A DNA stretch of 39,939 nucleotides. Origin: Lachnospiraceae bacterium (GTDB lineage Bacteria > Bacillota > Clostridia > Lachnospirales > Lachnospiraceae). Positions within the stretch are counted from its first letter, which is position 1; every line of letters begins with the position of its first letter. The stretch spans positions 1-39,939 of the forward strand of contig JAFRXH010000079.1 of assembly GCA_017437785.1 (NCBI GenBank), given 5' to 3'. The notes below the pieces were generated by a model. It searched no databases. It was not told the DNA's origin and saw only the letters and a list, made by a program, of their open reading frames with translations. Below, piece by piece: positions 1 through 7,557 of the stretch. Made by a program: the position numbers and the translations under genes.

Positions 1-1484
1 AATATGTGTACAGGCTTGCCCAAAGCGGTCTTCCATATTTTCTGAGCCGCCCCCGTCGTTTCGGGAAAAGCCTTTTTTTATCGACGCTCCGTGCTTATTT
101 TGAGGGTAAGAAGGAGCTGTTTACCGGACTGAAGATCATGGAACTGGAGGGGGACGGTCCGGATGCCTGGCAGAAATATCCGGTGTTCTATTTTGATTTC
201 AACAAAAAGAATTTTAAAACTGATACCGCTTTGGAGGAAGTGCTTGCAGAACACTTGAAAGAATGGGAGTCTATATATGGTGATGAGCGAAAAGACACAC
301 CTTTAGAGGAACGTTTCCGGTATATACTGGTCAAAGCAGTAGAACAAACCGGGAAGAACGCTGTTGTTCTGGTGGATGAATATGATAAAGCACTTCTGGA
401 AACGGATGAGGAGAGGCTTGAGCATAACAAGGCTGTTTTCAAAGGTTTTTTCAGCACTTTGAAAAGCTATGATCATTATCTTAAGTTTGTTTTCCTGACC
501 GGAGTGACCAAGTTTTCAAAGGTGAGTATTTTTAGTGATCTGAATCAGCTCAGGGATATATCGCTTATTCCCGAGTACAACGGGATCTGCGGGATCATGC
601 AGTCGGAGCTTATTGAGAATTTTGCACCGGAGATAAATGAACTTGCGATAGCAAATGGAATAGACCGGGAAAACTGTCTTATGAAATTGAAAAAAATGTA
701 TGACGGGTATCATTTTGGGCCTGATACTGATGGAGTTTACAATCCGTTCAGCCTGTTAAATGCATTTGCCGATAAGAATTTTGGCATGTACTGGTTTGCT
801 ACGGGCACGCCGACTTTTCTGATCGAAAAACTGAAGAAATCCGGCTTTGATGCAAAAGAGATCACAGAGGGGGATCTGTATGCGCAGGAATATGTTCTGA
901 CGGATTACCGTTTTGATAACCCCAATCCGATCCCATTGTTTTATCAGACCGGATATCTTACGATCAAAGGCTACGATAAAAAATACAGGAGTTATCAGTT
1001 GGGCTACCCGAATGATGAGGTAAAATACGGTTTTTTGGAAAGTCTTGCCCCTTATTATCTGCACGATGAAAAGGAACCGGATCCGCTTGATATCAGATCC
1101 TTTGGGATGGATATTGAGAGGGGCAGAACGGATTCGCTTCGGGATCGTTTCACTGCGCTTTTTGCCCGCCTTCCTTATCCGACAGATGAAAAGATAGTGG
1201 AGCAGAACTTCCAGAATGTGATCTATATCGTTTTTATGCTGCTGGGTCAATATACCTTTACAGAGATCCACAGTGCCAAAGGCAGGGCAGACTGTATAGT
1301 CGAGACTGATGATTATGTCTACATCTTTGAATTCAAGCGCGATAAGAGTGCGCAGGAAGCCCTTAAGCAGATCGAGGATATGGGCTACGCAAAGCCCTAC
1401 GCGGCGGATAAGCGCAAGCTTTTAAAGATCGGTGTAAATTTCGATTCAAAGGAGCGCAGCATAAGCGGCTGGGAAGTGAGATGA
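1..1484 (+). CDS. AAA-ATPase-like / PD-(D/E)XK nuclease-like protein (DUF1703 family), 5' end cut by window
   Basis: The reading frame is open to the left edge (codons run from base 3; a GTG at 6 is not the true start), so the N-terminus is missing. What remains is about 493 residues. It begins inside the family's N-terminal AAA-like domain: the SRPRRFGKSLFLSTL stretch is the P-loop region of this family, and VVLVDEYDKAL is the Walker B-like segment. The C-terminus has the PD-(D/E)XK-like signature GRADCIVE followed by YIFEFK, the usual D...ExK catalytic pattern. Only about 20-25 N-terminal residues should be missing by comparison with the family. These proteins occur in many copies in Lachnospiraceae and Bacteroidetes genomes; their cellular role is not established. 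The stop codon lies six bases before the HAD gene, so the two are probably co-transcribed. Family assignment is firm; function is not. Confidence 0.9.
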   Translation, partial: YVYRLAQSGLPYFLSRPRRFGKSLFLSTLRAYFEGKKELFTGLKIMELEGDGPDAWQKYPVFYFDFNKKNFKTDTALEEVLAEHLKEWESIYGDERKDTPLEERFRYILVKAVEQTGKNAVVLVDEYDKALLETDEERLEHNKAVFKGFFSTLKSYDHYLKFVFLTGVTKFSKVSIFSDLNQLRDISLIPEYNGICGIMQSELIENFAPEINELAIANGIDRENCLMKLKKMYDGYHFGPDTDGVYNPFSLLNAFADKNFGMYWFATGTPTFLIEKLKKSGFDAKEITEGDLYAQEYVLTDYRFDNPNPIPLFYQTGYLTIKGYDKKYRSYQLGYPNDEVKYGFLESLAPYYLHDEKEPDPLDIRSFGMDIERGRTDSLRDRFTALFARLPYPTDEKIVEQNFQNVIYIVFMLLGQYTFTEIHSAKGRADCIVETDDYVYIFEFKRDKSAQEALKQIEDMGYAKPYAADKRKLLKIGVNFDSKERSISGWEVR

Positions 1485-1490
1485 GCAGAA

Positions 1491-2177
1491 ATGATCAAAG
1501 CAGTGATATTTGATATGTTTGAGACACTTGTCACATTATTTGAAGGCAGGACTTATTTTGGGGAGGATATTGCGGCGGATACAGGCGTTGATCCGGCGGC
1601 TTTTCGAAAGGAGTGGCATGCTATAGAAAATGACAGGAGTATCGGAAAGTATACCATTAAAGAAGGGCTTGAGCTTACATTTAAACGGCTTGGGGTTTAT
1701 TCGGAGGATAAGGTAAAGCTGGCTGCCTCCAAAAGATGGGAGGCTCTGGGTGATACCTTTAATGCGATCCCGGAGAGGTCGATAGAGCTGCTTAAGAAAC
1801 TGAAAGAAAACGGACTCAAGGTGGGGCTCATCACAAATACCTTTTCGGATGAACGTGAATTCATCAGAAACTGTTCGCTGTTTCCATATTTTGATGTGGC
1901 GCTTATCTCTTTTGAACAGGGGATATGCAAGCCCGATCGGGAATTGTTTCGCAGGATGAAAGAGCAGCTGGGTGTAAAGCCTGAGGAATGCCTGTATGTA
2001 GGCGATGGGGGATCAAAGGAGCTTTATGCGGCAAGGGAAGCCGGGATGCATCCGGTGCAGTGCACCTGGTTTCATGAAAGGGCTTTTGAGCCTCATATCC
2101 CCTGTGCGATACTCGATGAATTCGACCACGCAGACAGACAGGAGGATATCTTAAGATACGCCGGGATTTTATCCTGA
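1491..2177 (+). CDS. HAD-superfamily hydrolase (subfamily IA, haloacid-dehalogenase-like)
   Basis: 228 residues, the usual length for a cytoplasmic HAD phosphatase with an alpha-helical C1 cap. Motif I is FDMFETL with nucleophile Asp8; the second Asp of the classic DxD is replaced by Phe, as in the L-2-haloacid-dehalogenase branch, so the general acid is not the canonical one. Motif II is ITNT (Thr115), motif III the KPD lysine (Lys147), and motif IV YVGDGGSKE (Asp172). The substrate cannot be read from sequence; small phosphorylated metabolites are typical. The ATG at 1491 lies six bases after the preceding stop and has no strong ribosome binding site, suggesting translational coupling to the AAA gene. 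Confidence in the family is high, in a specific activity low. Confidence 0.9.
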   Translation: MIKAVIFDMFETLVTLFEGRTYFGEDIAADTGVDPAAFRKEWHAIENDRSIGKYTIKEGLELTFKRLGVYSEDKVKLAASKRWEALGDTFNAIPERSIELLKKLKENGLKVGLITNTFSDEREFIRNCSLFPYFDVALISFEQGICKPDRELFRRMKEQLGVKPEECLYVGDGGSKELYAAREAGMHPVQCTWFHERAFEPHIPCAILDEFDHADRQEDILRYAGILS

Positions 2178-2193
2178 TTCATACAGGGTTTAC

Positions 2194-2222
2194 TTGTAGA
2201 AGGCGGCTGTTTTTGGTATAAT
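2194..2222 (+). promoter_or_regulatory. Sigma-A-type promoter for the CbiET-like gene
   Basis: TTGTAG (2194-2199), 17-bp spacer, TATAAT (2217-2222). The expected transcript start is about 55 bases before the ATG at 2285. The leader contains a small hairpin with arms cggcag (2234-2239) and ctgccg (2245-2250). Confidence 0.6.
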
Positions 2223-2284
2223 TTATTAGTTGGCGGCAGACAAACTGCCGGCGGAAATCACATGATCATAAGGGGGTCTGCATA

Positions 2285-3190
2285 ATGGCTGATGAATTGT
2301 TTTCCAATAAACACATAATATCCTGGTTACAGTATTTTTCGGATAATACGGATATAGATCTGGAGCATGTTAAGCTCCTGGACATCACCAAAAAGAATAA
2401 GAGCCTGATTCCTGCAGTGGAAGCACACCGCTGCGTGCTGGTATTTACCGAGGCCGGAAATATGGACATCTTTTATAAGATGTGGGAAGTGGGCCTGGGC
2501 GACTGCGAGGTTATTTATAATGAAGGTTCCGAGCCTGCAGGCCCTATCAAGAGGGATAAGGTTTCGGACATGATCGACCGCGGCATCAACGCCAGCGCAG
2601 GTATGATAGTGCTTAATCCCAACGCCAGATCCACCGTTAAGTTCGGCATGGACAATAAGCTCTTTGCATCGGGATCCGTTAAATATGTTGGCAGTGAGAT
2701 ACGCTCCGTGCTGCTTTCACGCATGCAGATCGATGAGCATAAGAATCTGTGCGTGATAAGCGGTGAGAGCATCGCGGTTGAAGCTGCCATGATGTGTACC
2801 GAAGGCACGGTCATAGCTGTTGAGTACAAGAGCCAGGACCGTGAGACCATGGAAGAGAACGTAAACCAGTTTGGTCTGCGTAATGTTACCATAGTGGATC
2901 ATGTGGGAGAGGATACCTTCACAGGTCTTCCCGTTCCCGACACCACCATGCTGGTAGCAAGCGCCAGCCTTGAACATGAGCTGGAATATCTGACCAAGCT
3001 TAATCCTGCTATGGATTTCGTGATCTATACGCTGGACTTTAAGGTGGCTGCAAATATCAAGGATATACTGGCAAATTACGGCTTAAATGATGTGAACATC
3101 ATCCGCATCGCCGTATCGAGGCTTAAATCGAATAATGTTTTTGAAGATCAGCCGGCGCCGTGGATAATCACAGCGAAGGCAGGTGTATAA
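2285..3190 (+). CDS. Truncated, degenerate CbiE/CbiT (precorrin methylase)-like protein
   Basis: 301 residues, well-placed ribosome binding site (aaggggg, 8 bases before ATG). The N-terminal half (residues about 40-125) resembles the C-terminal part of CbiE: a VLVFTEAGNMD segment matches the family's TDGxNTP region, followed by a GLGD...EVIYNEGSEP block and a MIVLNPN strand. Residues about 135-300 follow the CbiT plan: LFASGSVKYVGSEIRSVLLS matches the family's lead-in (...GLITKREVRAVxLS), then VEAAMMCTEGTVIAVEYK and NVNQFGLRNVTIVD. SAM motif I (usually GAGTGSVSIEAA in CbiT) reads VISGESIAVEAA, so all its glycines are gone, and the CbiE SAM-binding N-half is absent. There are no cobalamin genes nearby. 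Inference: a non-catalytic or repurposed paralogue. It is preceded by its own promoter and followed by a terminator, so it is monocistronic. Confidence 0.6.
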   Translation: MADELFSNKHIISWLQYFSDNTDIDLEHVKLLDITKKNKSLIPAVEAHRCVLVFTEAGNMDIFYKMWEVGLGDCEVIYNEGSEPAGPIKRDKVSDMIDRGINASAGMIVLNPNARSTVKFGMDNKLFASGSVKYVGSEIRSVLLSRMQIDEHKNLCVISGESIAVEAAMMCTEGTVIAVEYKSQDRETMEENVNQFGLRNVTIVDHVGEDTFTGLPVPDTTMLVASASLEHELEYLTKLNPAMDFVIYTLDFKVAANIKDILANYGLNDVNIIRIAVSRLKSNNVFEDQPAPWIITAKAGV

Positions 3191-3200
3191 AAAACTGTTT

Positions 3201-3225
3201 CGGCGGGGGTCTGACCCCGCCGTTT
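3201..3225 (+). terminator. Intrinsic terminator after the CbiET-like gene
   Basis: Perfect 8-bp GC stem cggcgggg (3201-3208) / ccccgccg (3215-3222) with a 6-base loop, followed by ttt. It lies 10 bases after the stop codon. The T run is short, so read-through into the next small gene is possible. Confidence 0.7.
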
Positions 3226-3244
3226 GTATGTATCGGAGGAAATA

Positions 3245-3526
3245 ATGTATTTTGTTTTGGTAGCGCTTGCCATAATACTGGTGGCGGCTGTTGTAATAGC
3301 GATCAGCAGATCAATGGGAAGCAAGGTATCCCCATTTTTGCTCTTTGGGATAGTAGATATCTTTTTCGGCCTTTTGATACTGTCTTACGCTTTATTTGAT
3401 TTTCATACTGCTACCGGTGAGTTCGCAGGCATTTTAGGCACGGTTGCGCTGATGATCGGCGAGCCGGTCGTGCTTGTCCTGCTGCTTGCAGACGTCATCG
3501 TATGGCTTATAAAGAGAGAACGGTAA
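3245..3526 (+). CDS. Small hydrophobic membrane protein, unknown function
   Basis: 93 residues starting at the ATG at 3245, which has a cggagga ribosome binding site five bases upstream; a TTG 21 bases earlier would place that site inside the gene. The protein is almost entirely three hydrophobic segments (about residues 2-20, 30-48 and 60-86) and ends in a basic tail KRER. I recognise no family. It sits between the CbiET-like gene and a second membrane-protein gene; the context gives no role. Only the membrane location is supported. Confidence 0.7.
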   Translation: MYFVLVALAIILVAAVVIAISRSMGSKVSPFLLFGIVDIFFGLLILSYALFDFHTATGEFAGILGTVALMIGEPVVLVLLLADVIVWLIKRER

Positions 3527-3571
3527 GGACGGAGACGGTTCTTTGCCATCACTTAAAAGGGGTGCATAAAT

Positions 3572-4072
3572 ATGAAAGATAAATGGTTAAGAACGGACAA
3601 GGCAGGTAAGATAAGGCTTATAGTTCTGGCGTTGATAATGGCGTGGTGTGCATACTGCGTGATCGCATACAGCCGCGAGATCTATGATCTGAGCATAGAT
3701 ACAAAGACAGTCGGGCCGATAAACATAGACGGATCTGATTTTACAGCCATATTTAAAGGTCTGGCAGCAGGAAGCAATGCAATGGTAGTGACTTCTGTTT
3801 TAGGGATCTACGCTGCTGCTACAGCTGTTTTTACCCTGATACCGATCTTTTTGTATTGGCTGATAGCTATCAGAAAAGCGGAAAATGTAAGTGCCGAAGA
3901 AGCGGAACTTGCTATGAACATCTGCGGTCTGGCCGGATTCATAAGTGTAATAGGAGGGATCCTCATAACGGGATTTGCCAGCCGCATGCCTGCAGTCCTG
4001 CTCACGCTGGTATGGCTTTTGCCGGCATTCCCTATCATAGTGATACCGCTTCGTAAGCGGATCAATGCATGA
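3572..4072 (+). CDS. Four-TM membrane protein, unknown function
   Basis: 166 residues; aaaagggg lies about nine bases before the ATG. Hydrophobic segments at about residues 14-33, 70-100, 118-137 and 142-160, with a basic N-terminus (KDKWLRTDKAGK) and a basic end (PLRKRINA). The loop after TM1 is probably extracytoplasmic (DLSIDTKTVGPINIDGSDF). I recognise no family. It follows the 93-residue membrane protein by 45 bp in the same direction, so the two may be co-expressed. The 45-bp gap contains a degenerate copy of the repeat described at 4117-4168 (gacggttctttgcc near 3535). Confidence 0.7.
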   Translation: MKDKWLRTDKAGKIRLIVLALIMAWCAYCVIAYSREIYDLSIDTKTVGPINIDGSDFTAIFKGLAAGSNAMVVTSVLGIYAAATAVFTLIPIFLYWLIAIRKAENVSAEEAELAMNICGLAGFISVIGGILITGFASRMPAVLLTLVWLLPAFPIIVIPLRKRINA

Positions 4073-4116
4073 GGACGGGAAGGGGCAGTCTTTAATACGC
4101 TAGAAGCCACGAAAAG

Positions 4117-4168
4117 GGGGACGGCTCTCGTTGGGCAGCTTATGTGCCATTCGCTGAGAACCGTCCCC
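4117..4168. repeat. Imperfect inverted repeat of the ggggacggttctc family
   Basis: Arms ggggacggctctc (4117-4129) and gagaaccgtcccc (4156-4168), 13 bp with one mismatch, around a 26-base loop. Palindromes with these arms are a common dispersed intergenic element in Clostridia (general knowledge). A partial relative lies at about 3530-3548. It lies between the convergent 166-residue membrane protein gene and tldE and could serve both as terminator, although no long T run follows the stem. Confidence 0.65.
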
Positions 4169-4175
4169 GGAAGTT

Positions 4176-5474
4176 TTATTTTCCTGAAATAACGATCCCG
4201 TCCACCGCGATATACGGCAGCACGGATCCTCCGTCGCAGATCTGTTCCTTTGATATTGCGCGGATGTTATTGAACATTTCGGCCAGATTGCCGTTTACCA
4301 TAGTCTCGCTGAGCGCGCATTTTATCTTTCCGTTTTCTATAAGGAAGCTGTTCTTGGCAACGCCCGAAAAATCTCCGTTTACACCGGGCTCACCGCCGGA
4401 AAAACCGCCCATTATTATTCCTTTATCGACAGTCGAGATGATCTCGTCTAAAGTCTTATCTCCGGCGTTCACCACCATATCGCCGCCGGTATTCTTTACT
4501 ACAGGCCGTCCGGTCTTATTGGCTGCATACAGATTAAGCCAGTGTGTTTTTAGTACTCCTTTATCGATAACTTTGACCGTTTCCGAGCGGAAGCCGTCCT
4601 GCGTTCCCCGTTCTCCGTTAACAATGCGTTCATCAAAGGGATCCAGCGTAACGCTTAGCTTTTCATCAACAACCTTTTCGCCCACTTTGTCCAGCCATAG
4701 GCTTGTGCCTTCGATAATGCGTCCGCCGGAAATATAATTACCGGCCAGCATGTAGAGGAACTGGGATGCACAATCGGGGATCAGCACTACGGTCCCGGTA
4801 AATTTGGAATCGATCGTTTCGGGATAGATCCTGTCGCAGACAGCCTTAAGCCTGCGTTTTACATCCGCCATTTCGATGATGGGAGTATCCAGGTCTTTCA
4901 TTGAAAAACCAAGGAAATCCGCGCCGCTGTTCTTATCGCCTTCACCTGCACTGAACTCCAGGGAGAAGTGGTACTGTCCGCCGATACCTTCAAATTCGGT
5001 GCCGTTGGAGTTGCGCGAAAACCAGTTCCACCGGTCGATCACTGCGGCGCCGCCCGCGATCTTGATTTTGGGATAGTCTTTTTCAAGGATCTTAAGGAAT
5101 TCCTGCACCCGCTCGATAAAGCGGTCCATATCCGGCTCCTGAACGCCCTGTACAAAAACGTCTTTGCCCTGGTCGGGAGCGATATCATGACAGGGATCTT
5201 CATCAGCCGATCTTGCGGCAGAGAGGCTGTCTTCGATCAGTTTTTTCAGTCCTTCTTCAGAGATATCATTTCCGCCCACGGATCCCATTTTGTCGTTTTC
5301 AAATACTTTAATAGAACCGTAGTTATCAAAAACGGTGCGCATCAGCTTAAAGTCGCCGTCCTCAAGATTCAATTCCTGTTTTTGTGATTCGGAAAGCGTA
5401 TAAGTATATTTTTTTACTTCGCTGTTTTTGATCAGCGCATCAAAGGTATCACCGGTATTTCTTATATTCGACAT
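4176..5474 (-). CDS. tldE: TldE/PmbA-like subunit of the TldD/TldE metalloprotease
   Basis: 432 residues, close to the family's usual 440-450. It lacks the HExxxH zinc site of TldD, as expected for the TldE partner. Family landmarks are the SGADFLGFSM stretch, the FTGTVVLIPDCASQFL block, DGFRSETVKVIDKGVLKTHW, and a C-terminal NGLGGGxxG-like region reading GGFSGGEPGVNGDFSG. TldD/TldE is a cytoplasmic heterodimeric protease that in E. coli matures microcin B17 and degrades CcdA. The ATG begins one base after the tldD stop, with aggagga in the end of tldD, so the two are translationally coupled. No precursor-peptide gene is visible nearby, so this is probably a housekeeping copy. Confidence 0.9.
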   Translation of the reverse strand: MSNIRNTGDTFDALIKNSEVKKYTYTLSESQKQELNLEDGDFKLMRTVFDNYGSIKVFENDKMGSVGGNDISEEGLKKLIEDSLSAARSADEDPCHDIAPDQGKDVFVQGVQEPDMDRFIERVQEFLKILEKDYPKIKIAGGAAVIDRWNWFSRNSNGTEFEGIGGQYHFSLEFSAGEGDKNSGADFLGFSMKDLDTPIIEMADVKRRLKAVCDRIYPETIDSKFTGTVVLIPDCASQFLYMLAGNYISGGRIIEGTSLWLDKVGEKVVDEKLSVTLDPFDERIVNGERGTQDGFRSETVKVIDKGVLKTHWLNLYAANKTGRPVVKNTGGDMVVNAGDKTLDEIISTVDKGIIMGGFSGGEPGVNGDFSGVAKNSFLIENGKIKCALSETMVNGNLAEMFNNIRAISKEQICDGGSVLPYIAVDGIVISGK

Positions 5475-5475
5475 C

Positions 5476-6861
5476 TTATCTTCCTCCTATCGTTATCTTA
5501 CAGCGTATATGGGGACCGCCCATTCCCACAGCCATAGGCTGTTTCTTTCCGCAAAAGCCGGAGGATGACCATTCCACCTCATCGGATACCATGTCAACGC
5601 TTTTTAGCATGTCAAAAGCTAAGCCGCTTACCGTAGAATCCAAAAGGGCTCTGCCTAATTTTCCGTTTTTGATCTCGTAGCCGCAGATCACGCCAAACAT
5701 GAACTCGCCCGTAAGATCTGCCTGACCGTTGCCGGACTGCATAAGATAATAACCGTCGTCAACAGAAGCTATCAGTTCCTCCACGGTATTCTTTCCGGGC
5801 AGGATAGTGGTATTGCGCATACGTATTAAGGGTTCATCCCTGAAAGTCCAGCCCCTTGCATTGCCTGCAGGTTTCATACCGTATTCTGCAGCGCTTTCAC
5901 GGTCATTCATATAACCTACCAGTATGCCGTCTTTGATCAGTACAGCGTCTTCGGCTATCGTGCCCTCATCATCCAGATATACGGGAAGAGGCGCAAGGCC
6001 GCCGTTATAGCTATGGGCAAAGTCGACAAGGTTTACCAGCTCCGAAGCCACGCGCTTGTTAAGACAGGGGCCCGCAACGCTTCCGCCGCGTACCAGATCT
6101 GCTTCCACGGTATGGCCCACTGCTTCATGAGCCAGCATGCCGCCCATCATACCGCTAAGTACGACAGTCTTTTCGCCTGCGTCGGGGTATATGCCTTCTC
6201 TTTTATCCATAACCCATTTATAAAGCTCATCTATCTCCGGATAGTATTTTTCCGGATCGGAGAAGTGATCATAAAAACTTCCGAATCCGCCCAGCGCCTT
6301 GAACATTTCAACCGGCGTACCTTCTTTTGACTCCGCAGTCATATGGATATAAACATAAGCGCGGGGGGTTACCAGATGTCCGCATGCCGCATCGGAAGAA
6401 TAGATTACCCTGTCCTGCGAATCCTCTGCGTACGAAACAACGCGGCTGGTAAGTTCCGGACAGTTCTTTTCAACATACGCATCAAACGTGCGGCAGAGTT
6501 CGATGATCTCTTTCTGCGTGGCATCAACTATATCGCGGTTTAATGCAACGCTGCCGCTGCATACGGAAGCAGGCAGGGCGATGCTGCGTGAAGAATGCCT
6601 TGATAAGAACATGGCGTTCTCCGTTGCCGCCTTTATAACTTTTTCCGCTGCCTCGGGAGAATATTCCGCGATAGAAGCAAAGCCGAAAACGCCGTTACGG
6701 TTTACCCTTGCGCTGATACCCCTTCCTTCCGAACGGGAATTATTCACGAGATTTCCTTTGAGTATGGTCACGTTGCGATTACGGTTCTCATGTCCTCTCA
6801 GAACCGTCTGTACCCCGTCCGCAAACAGTTCTGTCTTTGATCCTATGATATCCTGCAGCAT
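5476..6861 (-). CDS. tldD: TldD-like metalloprotease, catalytic subunit
   Basis: 461 residues from the ATG at 6861, which has an ideal aaggagg site seven bases upstream. An open frame continues to 7083 but crosses a terminator hairpin and lacks family residues, so that extension is rejected. The zinc motif is HEAVGH (about residues 245-250, HExxxH) followed by TVEADL; the third ligand is probably the Cys of FGVICGYEI near the C-terminus. N-terminal family features include ADGVQTVLRGHENRNRN and RGISARVN. Forms the active heterodimer with the TldE encoded downstream. Start, motif and partner all agree, so the call is strong. Confidence 0.93.
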   Translation of the reverse strand: MLQDIIGSKTELFADGVQTVLRGHENRNRNVTILKGNLVNNSRSEGRGISARVNRNGVFGFASIAEYSPEAAEKVIKAATENAMFLSRHSSRSIALPASVCSGSVALNRDIVDATQKEIIELCRTFDAYVEKNCPELTSRVVSYAEDSQDRVIYSSDAACGHLVTPRAYVYIHMTAESKEGTPVEMFKALGGFGSFYDHFSDPEKYYPEIDELYKWVMDKREGIYPDAGEKTVVLSGMMGGMLAHEAVGHTVEADLVRGGSVAGPCLNKRVASELVNLVDFAHSYNGGLAPLPVYLDDEGTIAEDAVLIKDGILVGYMNDRESAAEYGMKPAGNARGWTFRDEPLIRMRNTTILPGKNTVEELIASVDDGYYLMQSGNGQADLTGEFMFGVICGYEIKNGKLGRALLDSTVSGLAFDMLKSVDMVSDEVEWSSSGFCGKKQPMAVGMGGPHIRCKITIGGR

Positions 6862-6899
6862 AACAACCTCCTTGAAATAATTCATTTCTTGATCATATT

Positions 6900-6928
6900 T
6901 CATATAATAGCATTTGTATCCGGGATTG
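6900..6928 (-). promoter_or_regulatory. Candidate promoter of tldD-tldE
   Basis: On the minus strand TTTTCA, 17-bp spacer, TATTAT; the -10 lies about 40 bases before the tldD ATG. It follows the 6943-7004 terminator, so tldD has its own promoter. The -35 is only a 4/6 match; positions are approximate by a base or two. Confidence 0.45.
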
Positions 6929-6942
6929 AAAACCCTCAGGCC

Positions 6943-7004
6943 CTCTGTGCATAAAAAAGCTGACGCACCAAAAAATAGTACGTCAGCTTCTTTTATGCAC
7001 AGAG
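6943..7004 (-). terminator. Long hairpin, terminator of the bioY-DUF1284 operon
   Basis: Arms 6943-6965 (ctctgtgcat...agctgacg) and 6981-7004 (cgtcagct...atgcacagag) pair over about 23 bp with one unpaired base and a 15-base loop. On the minus strand the inner stem agctgacg/cgtcagct is followed directly by tttttta, the classic intrinsic-terminator form. The continued pairing beyond the T run is unusual. Confidence 0.75.
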
Positions 7005-7020
7005 TCGCCGTAAGGAAATC

Positions 7021-7138
7021 GTTGCCTGACGGCAACCGGCGCCCCGCGCGTGAGTAGGGTACGACTTCGTCTTCCCTACTCAATGCTTAAAGCCGCTCTC
7101 ATGTCAGTAATACTCGTCAGTAATGGCGGCTGAAGCAT
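7021..7138. repeat. Cluster of three further inverted repeats between bioY-DUF1284 and tldD
   Basis: With the hairpin at 6943-7004, these make up nearly the whole 300-bp gap 6862-7161. (i) gttgcc/ggcaac, 7021-7036. (ii) gagtaggg/ccctactc, 7052-7081, with an inner gac-ttc-gtc hairpin. (iii) atgctt-agccgc arms, 7083-7096 and 7126-7138, enclosing a 9-bp direct repeat gtcagtaat (7103-7111 and 7116-7124). No open frame or recognised RNA family is seen. Confidence 0.6.
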
Positions 7139-7161
7139 ACAATATGTCATTGCCCTGAGTT

Positions 7162-7557
7162 TTAGGTATCGCCAGGATCCGGAGTGGAAGGCAGAAAGCA
7201 TAATCCATTCCACCGGCAGTTGCCACAGAGCTTTTCTCTCTTTCCGGTGATCAGTATCTTTTCATACACTTCCCGTGAAAAATCTTTGTAACGCATTGTG
7301 GTTTCGGTTTTCAGTCCGCAGATCTTAAGGACCTGCGCATCATAGCAGTTTACTTTGTCGATGGAAGTGCAGACCCCTGAGCGGTTATTGGGGCATTTTG
7401 CGCAGATATCATCTACGCCTTGTGTAAGTGTGATAAGCGGATCTTCTTTCTCCAGCAGTTCTTTATATTCGGTCATATTGCGGACGAAGTCACCGCTGTA
7501 GCCCTTCCCCTTAAAAAAGTAGAGGCACATCCCGTGATGGGGACGCAGACGGATCAT
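7162..7557 (-). CDS. DUF1284 cysteine-rich protein
   Basis: 131 residues. The N-terminus IRLRPHHGMC is the hallmark of the DUF1284 family. Two cysteine clusters follow: CAKCPNNRSGVC (CxxC-x7-C) and CGNCRWNGLC (CxxC-x5-C), plus further single cysteines, which suggests a metal or Fe-S site; this is inference, as the family has no established function. The start overlaps the bioY stop (ATGA), so it is translationally coupled to bioY and shares its biotin-type operator. Transcription ends at the hairpin 6943-7004. Confidence 0.88.
   Translation of the reverse strand: MIRLRPHHGMCLYFFKGKGYSGDFVRNMTEYKELLEKEDPLITLTQGVDDICAKCPNNRSGVCTSIDKVNCYDAQVLKICGLKTETTMRYKDFSREVYEKILITGKREKLCGNCRWNGLCFLPSTPDPGDT

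Noticed and set aside
6862-7083. N-terminal extension of TldD, frame open to 7083
   Set aside because: It crosses a terminator hairpin and the tldD promoter, lacks family residues, and the ATG at 6861 has an ideal ribosome binding site.
7021-7138. Possible tRNA or tRNA-like structure in the hairpin cluster
   Set aside because: The hairpins do not form a cloverleaf with 7/4/5/5-bp stems, and no T-loop or anticodon arrangement is seen.
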